Shown: piece after piece, positions 12,637 to 18,292 of the stretch
Numbering within the stretch: the stretch's first letter is position 1
How the letters are laid out: every line of letters starts with the position of its first letter
Source of the DNA: Gammaproteobacteria bacterium
GTDB lineage: Bacteria; Pseudomonadota; Gammaproteobacteria; GCA-001735895
Length of the DNA: 18,292 bases
Assembly: GCA_015494335.1 (NCBI GenBank)
Contig: WGBK01000076.1
Coordinates: 1 to 18,292 of the forward strand
Direction: 5' to 3'
Notes under the pieces: generated by a model
Told to the model about the DNA's origin: nothing
Databases searched by the model: none
What the model saw: only the letters and a program-made list of their open reading frames with translations
Program-made: the position numbers and the translations under genes

Positions 12637-15258
12637 TCAGTCCTCGTGGGCCAGGGCCGACTGCATCAGCTCGGCGACATCTGGCGACAGATCGGGCTTG
12701 GACAGGATGCGCAGGATCTGCGCCTTCATCTTCTCGCCCAGCTCCGGCGGCAGTTTCTTCCACACCAGGAAAGCCCGGGCCATGCGCGCGGCGATCTGCG
12801 GGTTGAGGCTGTCGAGTTCGAGGATCTTGTCGGCGAGGAAGGCATAGCCGGCACCGGAACGCTCGTGGAAGGCCGCCACATTGCGCGAGAAGGGTCCGAG
12901 CAGAGAACGCGCCCGGTTGGGATTGCCCAGGGTGAAGTCGGGATGGCCGGCCAGCGCCATGACCTGCTCCAGCGCCTGTTCGCCGCGGCTCGAGGCCAGC
13001 AGGCTGAACCACTTGTTGAGCACCAGCGGATTGTCGGCGAAGCGTTGGTAGAAATCGTCGAACAGCGCATCGCGACCGGCACCTGGCCGGTCCACCAGAG
13101 CGCGCAGGCTGCCCATGCGGTCGGTCATGTTGCCGGCCTGGTGAAATTGATCCACCGCCAGCTGTTCGTATTCGGATTTGCCGAGGCGGGTCAGGTAGGC
13201 CAGGCAGGCATTCTTGAGGCGGCGCTTGCCGACGGATTCGGGGTCGATGACATAGTCGCCCTGTTCGTCACAGGCGCGGTAGAGTTCGAGCAGCGCTTTC
13301 TCGTGACGCTCGGCGATCTGCTGCAGGGCAAATTCACGCACCTCCATGATCTTGTGCACATCGATGACCTCGCACATCTCGGCGAGATAGTCCTCGTCGG
13401 GCAATGCCAGCATCTCGGCCTTGAGGGGGTTCTCAATGGCGGGGTTGGCCAGAACCTGGCCGAGAGCGTCCAGCAGACCGTCGAGACCCTCGCCGAGACA
13501 AGGTTCCCCGCCTTCGATCAGCTCCAGCAGCACTCGGGTGGCGTATTGCTGACCCGCGTCCCACTGGTTGAAGGGATCGGTATCGACGGTCATCAGTCGT
13601 GCCAGCTCCTCCGACTTCAGGTCGCTGTGCAGGATCACCGGGGCGGAGAAATCACGCAGCGCGGAGACCAGCGGCATCTCCGGGATATCGCGGAACTGAA
13701 AACGCATCTCCATTTCAGCAAAACCCAGTGTCAGCTCGAGATCACCCTTGTCGTTGAGCGGCAGGGGCTGCCCGTCCTGGGTGAACAGGGACAGGCGGAA
13801 GGGAATCAGGAAGGGCTCGTTGTCGATGCCCTGGGTCTGGCCGGGATCCTGGCGCAGCTTCAGGGTCAGCAGGCGGTTGTCCGGATCGTAGAGGCGGTGC
13901 ATGTAGAGCTTCGGCGTGCCGGCCTGGTCGTACCAGCGCTGGAACAGCGACAGATCCACCTCGTTGGCGTCGGCCATGGCCTGGCGGAAGTCGTCGGTGG
14001 TCACGGCCTGCCCGTCGTGGCGCTGGAAGTACAGGTCCATGCCCTTGCGGAAACCGTCGCGACCGAGCAGGGTCTGGTACATGCGCACCACTTCTGCACC
14101 CTTCTCGTACACGGTCACGGTGTAGAAATTGTTGATCTCGACATAGGAACTGGGGCGCACCGGATGGGCCATGGGTCCGGCATCCTCGGGGAACTGGTAA
14201 CTGCGCAGGGCACGCACGTCGTTGATGCGCTGGATCGCCCGGGACATCATGTCGGCGCTGAACTCCTGGTCGCGGAACACCGTCAGGCCTTCCTTGAGAC
14301 TGAGCTGGAACCAGTCGCGCAGGGTCACGCGGTTCCCGGTCCAGTTATGGAAATACTCGTGACCGATGACGCCCTCGATGCCCAGGTAGTTGTCATCGGT
14401 GGCGGTCTGCGGATCGGCCAGCACATACTGGGTGTTGAAGACATTCAGCCCCTTGTTCTCCATCGCCCCCATGTTGAAGTCGTCCACCGCTACGACCATG
14501 TAGAGATCGAGATCGTATTCGAGGCCGAAGCGCTCCTCGTCCCAGCGCATGGCCTTGCGCAGGGACTCGAGGGCGAAATCGCATTGCTCGATATTGTGCG
14601 GCTCGCTGTAGAACTCGAGTCTCACCTCGCGACCGGATCGGGTTGTGAAAGAGCCGCTCTTGCAGGCCAGGTCGCCGGCCACCAGCGCAAACAGGTAGCT
14701 GGGCTTGGGATAGGGGTCGTGCCACTTGACCCAGTGCCGATCGCCGTCCTCGCCGGCATCGATCTTGTTGCCGTTGGACAGCAGCACCGGGCAGGAAGCC
14801 TTGTCGGCCCGGATGACGGTGGTGAACACCGCCATCACATCGGGTCGATCGACATAGAAGGTGATATGGCGAAAACCCTCGGCCTCGCACTGGGTGCAGT
14901 AGTTGCCGTTGCTCTTGTACAGCCCCTCGAGACGGGTATTGGAGGCCGGATCGATTTCCACCGTGGTCTGCAGCAGGAAATCGTGGGGAACGAAGGGAAT
15001 GGTCAGGCTGTTGCCGTCGTAGCTGAAATCGGGGTCGTCGAGGAATTCCTCGTCGATCATCACGTCGATCAGCTTCAGACCGACGCCGTCGAGCTTCAGC
15101 GGCGCCTGGCGGTCCTCGGTCAGGCGGCGGATGTGCAGACGGCTCTGCACACGGGTATGGTCCTCGCCGATGACGAATTCCAGTTCGCATCGGTCGATGG
15201 TGAAATCGGGCGGACGATAGTCCTTGAGGTACTTGCGGGCAGCGGTATCGGTTTTCAT
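12637..15258 (-). CDS. pepN: Aminopeptidase N (M1 zinc metallopeptidase)
   Basis: The 873-residue protein has the length and order of E. coli PepN (870 residues), a cytosolic aminopeptidase that trims N-terminal residues during peptide recycling. Seen are the exopeptidase motif GAMEN (264-268), the zinc site HEYFHNWTGNR with H300, E301, H304 and the third ligand E323 in LSLKEG, the catalytic tyrosine Y384 in VYEKGAE, and the PepN-typical NYCTQCEAEGFRHITF near residue 119. The helical C-terminal domain is complete to the stop. The frame is open to 15294 with a TTG and a GTG, but the ATG at 15256-15258 (MKTDTAARKYLKDYRPPDF) aligns with the E. coli N-terminus; no clear Shine-Dalgarno is visible. 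It is the first gene of the leftward pepN-rpfE-recJ run and is divergent from the plus-strand coiled-coil gene. Confidence 0.96.
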   Translation of the reverse strand: MKTDTAARKYLKDYRPPDFTIDRCELEFVIGEDHTRVQSRLHIRRLTEDRQAPLKLDGVGLKLIDVMIDEEFLDDPDFSYDGNSLTIPFVPHDFLLQTTVEIDPASNTRLEGLYKSNGNYCTQCEAEGFRHITFYVDRPDVMAVFTTVIRADKASCPVLLSNGNKIDAGEDGDRHWVKWHDPYPKPSYLFALVAGDLACKSGSFTTRSGREVRLEFYSEPHNIEQCDFALESLRKAMRWDEERFGLEYDLDLYMVVAVDDFNMGAMENKGLNVFNTQYVLADPQTATDDNYLGIEGVIGHEYFHNWTGNRVTLRDWFQLSLKEGLTVFRDQEFSADMMSRAIQRINDVRALRSYQFPEDAGPMAHPVRPSSYVEINNFYTVTVYEKGAEVVRMYQTLLGRDGFRKGMDLYFQRHDGQAVTTDDFRQAMADANEVDLSLFQRWYDQAGTPKLYMHRLYDPDNRLLTLKLRQDPGQTQGIDNEPFLIPFRLSLFTQDGQPLPLNDKGDLELTLGFAEMEMRFQFRDIPEMPLVSALRDFSAPVILHSDLKSEELARLMTVDTDPFNQWDAGQQYATRVLLELIEGGEPCLGEGLDGLLDALGQVLANPAIENPLKAEMLALPDEDYLAEMCEVIDVHKIMEVREFALQQIAERHEKALLELYRACDEQGDYVIDPESVGKRRLKNACLAYLTRLGKSEYEQLAVDQFHQAGNMTDRMGSLRALVDRPGAGRDALFDDFYQRFADNPLVLNKWFSLLASSRGEQALEQVMALAGHPDFTLGNPNRARSLLGPFSRNVAAFHERSGAGYAFLADKILELDSLNPQIAARMARAFLVWKKLPPELGEKMKAQILRILSKPDLSPDVAELMQSALAHED

Positions 15259-15290
15259 GTAGCGAGGCTGGTCAAAAACGGGATTGTACA

Positions 15291-15314
15291 CCAACCCCCT
15301 CTTTCGGGGGATGG
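15291..15314. promoter_or_regulatory. Imperfect stem-loop between divergent genes
   Basis: CCAACCCCC and GGGGGATGG can pair over nine positions with one mismatch around the six-base loop TCTTTC. If pepN is transcribed from the AT-rich island to its right, this would sit in the pepN leader. It could equally be a protein-binding inverted repeat. No regulator is known for it. Confidence 0.3.
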
Positions 15315-15333
15315 GCCGCGAACGACAAAGGTA

Positions 15334-15339
15334 TATAAT
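15334..15339 (+). promoter_or_regulatory. -10 box (TATAAT) of the plus-strand coiled-coil gene
   Basis: A perfect TATAAT stands in a short AT-rich island (about 15330-15355) inside GC-rich DNA, 33 bases before the ATG at 15372. No good -35 hexamer lies 15 to 19 bases upstream, so help from an activator is possible. The Shine-Dalgarno GGAG follows at 15359-15362. The same island reads TAATTATATA on the other strand and may also serve pepN. Confidence 0.5.
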
Positions 15340-15371
15340 TATCCACTAATATAAGAACGGAGATCACCACC

Positions 15372-16277
15372 ATGCCTACCGATTCCGGGGACGACAAGAG
15401 CCCCCACAGCTCCACGAAGAAGAAAGCCGAAGCCAAGACCGCAACCCGCAAGAAGGCCGCGACCAAGGCGACCGCCACAAAGAAGGCGGCGGCGAAAAGC
15501 AGCAGCAAGAAGGCCGCCACGCGGAAATCCGCAGCCAAATCCACCAGCGCCTCGCCGAAGATCGATCCTGTCATCCTGCAAACCCTGTCTTCCGTGCGCG
15601 AACTGACCGAGCGCATGCGCGAGGAACAGCAATTGCGCGACCGTCAGCTCCAGACCCTGGCCGAGGAAGTGCGCAAGGGTTTCAGCATCCTCTCCGAGCG
15701 CAACGACGAGGAATCCCGCCAGCGCGAACAGGAAATGGCCCGCCTCTACAAGACCCTCAGTGCTGCCTTCGAACAGGCCGAACAGCGCCATGACAATAAC
15801 GAGGATCGCAACATGCTGATCCTCAAGGCGCTGACCGAAACCATCCGCAAGGATCACGAACTGACCCTGAAGGAAGTGCAGGAGCAGGAAAAACTGCAGG
15901 ACAAGAAACTGAGCGAACTGGATCGCGTCTACAGCCAGCGCACCAGGCGCAACCGCTGGATCGCCGTGCCCGCGGTCATACTCGCGCTGATCGCCATCTT
16001 CTACATGTTCCGCGTCGTCTACATCATGGAAACCGCCATGAGCAGCATGTCCGGCGACATGACCCTGATGCAGGAGTCCGTGGCCAACATGTCGCGGAAG
16101 ATGGATACCCTCACCGCCGACACCAGCGCCATGAGCGCCAATCTCGCACAGATCAACGCCGAGGTCAGCGGCATCGACCGCAATCTCGGTCTGATGCGCA
16201 ACGATGTCGGCTACATGTCGCGGCAGGTCACGCCCGCCATGAAGGGGATGCGCGACATGATGCCCTGGACCCGATGA
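15372..16277 (+). CDS. Unfamiliar membrane protein: H1/AlgP-like Lys-Ala tail, coiled coil, one TM helix, Met-rich heptad tail
   Basis: I do not recognise this 301-residue protein. Residues 15-60 are a Lys/Ala/Ser/Thr tail with repeated KKAA units like histone H1 or AlgP. Residues 65-190 are a charged helical region rich in Glu, Gln and Arg. RTRRNR (190-195) precedes one transmembrane helix (about 196-217), so by the positive-inside rule the basic tail is cytoplasmic. From M219 to V286 hydrophobic residues recur at alternating 4 and 3 spacing without a break; T251 is the only polar core position. Many are methionines, and 15 Met lie in residues 212-301. This predicts a long periplasmic coiled coil leaving the membrane. 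The start ATG has GGAG nine bases upstream. A role such as tethering nucleic acid or a polyanion to the membrane is speculation. It stands alone on the plus strand, convergent with the SCP2 gene. Confidence 0.85.
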   Translation: MPTDSGDDKSPHSSTKKKAEAKTATRKKAATKATATKKAAAKSSSKKAATRKSAAKSTSASPKIDPVILQTLSSVRELTERMREEQQLRDRQLQTLAEEVRKGFSILSERNDEESRQREQEMARLYKTLSAAFEQAEQRHDNNEDRNMLILKALTETIRKDHELTLKEVQEQEKLQDKKLSELDRVYSQRTRRNRWIAVPAVILALIAIFYMFRVVYIMETAMSSMSGDMTLMQESVANMSRKMDTLTADTSAMSANLAQINAEVSGIDRNLGLMRNDVGYMSRQVTPAMKGMRDMMPWTR

Positions 16278-16299
16278 TCCGCATCGGCGCAACAGACGA

Positions 16300-16316
16300 C
16301 CCGGCATATAGCCGGG
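16300..16316. terminator. Hairpin between convergent genes
   Basis: CCCGGC and GCCGGG form a perfect six-base stem around the loop ATATA, 23 bases after the plus-strand stop codon. A U-tract is lacking, so it is at best a weak intrinsic terminator; position between convergent stops is the main support. Confidence 0.4.
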
Positions 16317-16322
16317 CGCTAC

Positions 16323-16346
16323 CGGGTTTGACGTAATTCAGACCCG
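16323..16346. terminator. Second hairpin overlapping the SCP2 stop codon
   Basis: CGGGTTTG and CAGACCCG pair over eight bases (one G-U wobble in the plus-strand RNA) around the loop ACGTAATT. The structure includes the TGA of the SCP2 gene at 16338-16340. It may help end plus-strand transcripts; it has no U-tract. Confidence 0.3.
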
Positions 16347-16733
16347 CCCCATCACCGCAAAGCTCTTGATGAAGGGGCCGGCCATGCGCGGATCCTTGAT
16401 CATGGCCTTGAAGTCGCCGGTGATGAATTTCAACTTGCCGGTGGTCACCGCCATGCCGAGCCCGGTCATGCCGAGGTCCTTTTCCATCCACTTGCGCCAG
16501 TTGGCTTCGTCGGCGCGCATGTCCCAGTTCAGGTTGCGCCCGTCGTAGGTGCCAGCCTCGGTGACCTTGCCCTTCTCGACCCGGATGAAGCCGCGTGGCT
16601 GGTCCTCGCCCTTGAAGCCATAGCCGATCAGCGAGTCGAAATCGATCTTTGCCAGGGCATCGGCCAGTTCGGGCTCACCGTTCCATTGCTGCTGATAGGC
16701 CTTCATCCACTCGTCGCTGAACAGTTCTGCCAT
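16338..16733 (-). CDS. SCP2 sterol-carrier-like domain protein
   Basis: The 131-residue protein is a stand-alone SCP2-like domain, a small fold with a hydrophobic tunnel that binds lipids or acyl-CoA. In bacteria its ligand is usually unknown. Features are the N-terminal helix FSDEWMKAYQQQWNG, the strand pair YGFKGEDQPRGFIRVEKGKV, the amphipathic segment ending in EKDLGMTGLGMAVTTGKLKF and the GDFKAMIKDPRMAGPF helix, where SCP2 proteins typically carry 'G-L-x-G-D...MxLxxLF'. No signal peptide or membrane segment is seen, so it should be cytosolic. The ATG at 16731-16733 has an excellent AGGAGG five bases upstream, implying good expression. It lies 91 bases downstream of the flavin oxidoreductase gene and is convergent with the coiled-coil gene; co-transcription with the oxidoreductase is possible but not shown. 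Confidence 0.75.
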   Translation of the reverse strand: MAELFSDEWMKAYQQQWNGEPELADALAKIDFDSLIGYGFKGEDQPRGFIRVEKGKVTEAGTYDGRNLNWDMRADEANWRKWMEKDLGMTGLGMAVTTGKLKFITGDFKAMIKDPRMAGPFIKSFAVMGRV

Positions 16734-16738
16734 GGTTT

Positions 16739-16744
16739 CCTCCT
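16739..16744 (-). promoter_or_regulatory. Strong Shine-Dalgarno of the SCP2 gene
   Basis: AGGAGG on the minus strand, five bases before the ATG at 16733; it is the best ribosome binding site in the window. Confidence 0.7.
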
Positions 16745-16824
16745 GTCATCGGGTTGTTGTGATGGAGAAATTCTGCGAAATAGCCCACCGTTTTTCCACA
16801 ACCTGAATCAAGCGAAGAAGGGTT

Positions 16825-18292
16825 TCATCCGCGACGCCAGCGATGGAAGCGCTGCAGCCCGTCGAGCAGCCTCCGCGGTGCGTGAGCCCGCTTCCAGACC
16901 CCGGCCGCATACTTGCTGGCCTCGGCCCAGGTGGGATAGATATGGATGGTGCCGAGCAGCTTGTTGAGGCCCAGCCCCTGTTTCATGGCCAGCACGAACT
17001 CGGCGATCAGGTCGCCGGCATGAGCGCCGACGAAGGTCACGCCGAGGATGCGATCCTTGCCCGGTACGGTCAATACCTTCACGAAGCCCCGCGCCTCGCC
17101 GTCGGCGATGGCGCGGTCGAGATCGTCCAGGTCATAGCGCGTCACCTCGAAAGGCACGCCCTGCTCCCGGGCTTCCTCTTCGCTCAGGCCCACCCGCGCC
17201 ACCTCGGGGTCGACGAAGGTGGCCCAGGGAATCACCGAGTAATCGACCTTGAACTTGCGCACGATGCCGAACAGGGCGTTGACCGAAGCATACCAGGCCT
17301 GGTGGGCGGCGGTGTGGGTGAACTGGTAGGGGCCGGCGACATCGCCACAGGCCAGGATCGTCGGTACATTGCTGCGCAGCCATTCGTCCACCTCGATGGC
17401 ACCCCGCCCGGTCAGGCGTACGCCCAACTCCTCGAGTCCGAAACCCTCGACATTCGGTTTGCGGCCAACCGCAACCAGCACGCGATCGTAGGGAATCTCG
17501 ACCTCCTCTCCCTCGTGCTCGGCGATCAGCCGTTTTTCGCCATCGCGCCGTTCGAAACGCAGCGCGCGGTGCCCGGTGAGCACCTCAACGCCGTCGGCTT
17601 CGAACTGCCGCTGAATCATTGCGGAGACTTCCGGATCTTCCCGCGCCATCAGCCGTGGCGCCATTTCCACCTGGGTTACCGGCACGTCGAGCCGGGCGAA
17701 GGCCTGGGCCAGTTCGCAGCCGATGGGGCCGCCACCCAGGATCAGCAACCGGCCGGGGGGTTGCTCCAGCTGCCACAGGTTGTCGGAAGTCAGGTAATCC
17801 ATGTCTTCGAGGCCGGGTATCGGCGGCACGAAGGGCCTTGCGCCGGTGGCGACCACGATATTGCGCGCGGTCATGCGCCGGCCTTCCACCTCGACGGTCC
17901 AGGGGTCGACGATACGCGCCTCGCCAATACACACCTCCACGCCCAGGCCGGTGTAGCGTTCGACGGAGTCATGGGGCTCGACCTGCTCGACCACGCGCCG
18001 CACCCGCTGCATCACCGCCGCGAAATCCACGGACGGTTTGCCGCTGCGAATGCCGAAATCATCGCTGCGACGCATCTCGGCGGCCAGCCGCGCACTGCGG
18101 ATCAGCGCCTTGGAGGGGACGCATCCGGTGTTCAGACAATCGCCGCCCATGCGATGCTTCTCGATCAGGATCACCTTCGCCTTCACCGCCGCGGCAATAT
18201 AGGCGGTCACCAGGCCGGCCGAACCGCCGCCGATGACGATCAGGTTGGCATCGAAGCCTTTGGGCCGGACATGGCCACGCAGCGCTCGATAT
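16825..18292 (-). CDS. Flavin disulfide oxidoreductase (mercuric reductase-like), N-terminus beyond the window
   Basis: The frame is open at the right edge, leaving 488 visible residues. It is a pyridine nucleotide-disulfide oxidoreductase. Counting from the edge, the FAD motif VIGGGSAG is at 19-26, the redox pair C52/C57 is in GGDCLNTGCVPSK, the NAD(P)-binding LLILGGGPIGCELA follows, and ACGDVAG marks the second FAD contact. The dimerisation domain ends in HIYPTWAEASKY. Where glutathione and lipoamide reductases have the catalytic His-Pro, this protein has Tyr-Pro, as MerA also has Tyr there, but the C-terminal MerA cysteine pair is missing. A GTG at 18210 is not the start, since the FAD motif lies upstream of it. 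The residues before the motif (RALRGHVRPKGFDANL) match the linker known from fusions of a TVP38/TMEM64 membrane domain to such reductases, so a membrane-anchored enzyme is likely. Substrate unknown. Confidence 0.88.
   Translation of the reverse strand, partial: YRALRGHVRPKGFDANLIVIGGGSAGLVTAYIAAAVKAKVILIEKHRMGGDCLNTGCVPSKALIRSARLAAEMRRSDDFGIRSGKPSVDFAAVMQRVRRVVEQVEPHDSVERYTGLGVEVCIGEARIVDPWTVEVEGRRMTARNIVVATGARPFVPPIPGLEDMDYLTSDNLWQLEQPPGRLLILGGGPIGCELAQAFARLDVPVTQVEMAPRLMAREDPEVSAMIQRQFEADGVEVLTGHRALRFERRDGEKRLIAEHEGEEVEIPYDRVLVAVGRKPNVEGFGLEELGVRLTGRGAIEVDEWLRSNVPTILACGDVAGPYQFTHTAAHQAWYASVNALFGIVRKFKVDYSVIPWATFVDPEVARVGLSEEEAREQGVPFEVTRYDLDDLDRAIADGEARGFVKVLTVPGKDRILGVTFVGAHAGDLIAEFVLAMKQGLGLNKLLGTIHIYPTWAEASKYAAGVWKRAHAPRRLLDGLQRFHRWRRG

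Noticed and set aside
12310..15354. Very long plus-strand open frame (1014 codons) opposite pepN and the rpfE-type gene
   Set aside because: It is antisense to two recognisable genes. Its product is a low-complexity mix of Val, Gly, His, Gln and Leu typical of the reverse frame of GC-rich genes, with no motif.
15372..15560. Lys/Ala codon repeats at the 5' end of the coiled-coil gene as a DNA tandem repeat or CRISPR-like array
   Set aside because: The similarity is at the protein level (KKAA units) with no constant repeat length or conserved spacers.
16306..16320. Classical intrinsic terminator with U-tract between the convergent genes
   Set aside because: The hairpin at 16300-16316 is followed by cgctaccggg rather than a T run, so only a weak terminator is claimed.
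18208..18210. GTG at 18208-18210 as the start of the flavin oxidoreductase
   Set aside because: It would cut off the VIGGGSAG FAD-binding motif, which is encoded in the same open frame just upstream.

Overview
This is a GC-rich (by eye, above 60%) bacterial chromosome segment with dense, short-gapped, mostly leftward gene packing. The protein repertoire (RpfE-type protein beside RecJ, PepN, GabD, an SCP2 protein, polar c-di-GMP signalling genes) suggests a gammaproteobacterium, possibly of the Chromatiales/Ectothiorhodospiraceae kind. That placement is inferred from protein resemblance, not demonstrated. I count fourteen genes; two run off the window ends. Thirteen are on the minus strand and one is on the plus strand. 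No stretch longer than about 120 bases lacks a gene. I see no rRNA, tRNA, CRISPR array, insertion sequence or phage gene.

Region A (1-3998, minus): an operon-like run reads gabD-type aldehyde dehydrogenase, then a GCS2-family gamma-glutamyl/carboxylate-amine ligase, then an aspartoacylase/AstE-type zinc amidohydrolase, then the first 19 codons of what may be a GNAT acetyltransferase. Two junctions are 4-base ATGA overlaps and the third is a 20-base gap. The enzyme logic (amide-forming ligase, aldehyde oxidation, amide hydrolysis) resembles gamma-glutamylated amine catabolism, but the actual substrate is unknown.

Region B (4094-9846, minus): a four-gene signalling operon with an overlap at every junction. 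It encodes a PhnD-like periplasmic solute-binding protein, a membrane histidine kinase with HAMP and three PAS domains, an Rcp1/CheY-like single-domain response regulator, and a REC-GGDEF-EAL response regulator. No ABC permease or ATPase is present, so the binding protein is more likely a sensor partner than a transporter subunit.

Region C (9920-15258, minus): pepN, an rpfE-type gene and recJ, 9 bases apart and then overlapping. These are housekeeping genes.

Region D (15259-16337): a short AT-rich divergent promoter region with a perfect TATAAT box, followed by the only plus-strand gene. It encodes an unfamiliar membrane protein. Its N-terminus is Lys/Ala-rich like histone H1 or AlgP, followed by a charged coiled coil, one transmembrane helix and a methionine-rich C-terminal tail with an unbroken heptad pattern over about 68 residues. 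This is the most unusual protein here.

Region E (16338-18292, minus): an SCP2 sterol-carrier-like protein with a strong ribosome binding site. Upstream lies the C-terminal part of a flavin disulfide oxidoreductase, still open at the window edge and probably fused to an N-terminal TVP38/DedA-like membrane domain outside the window.
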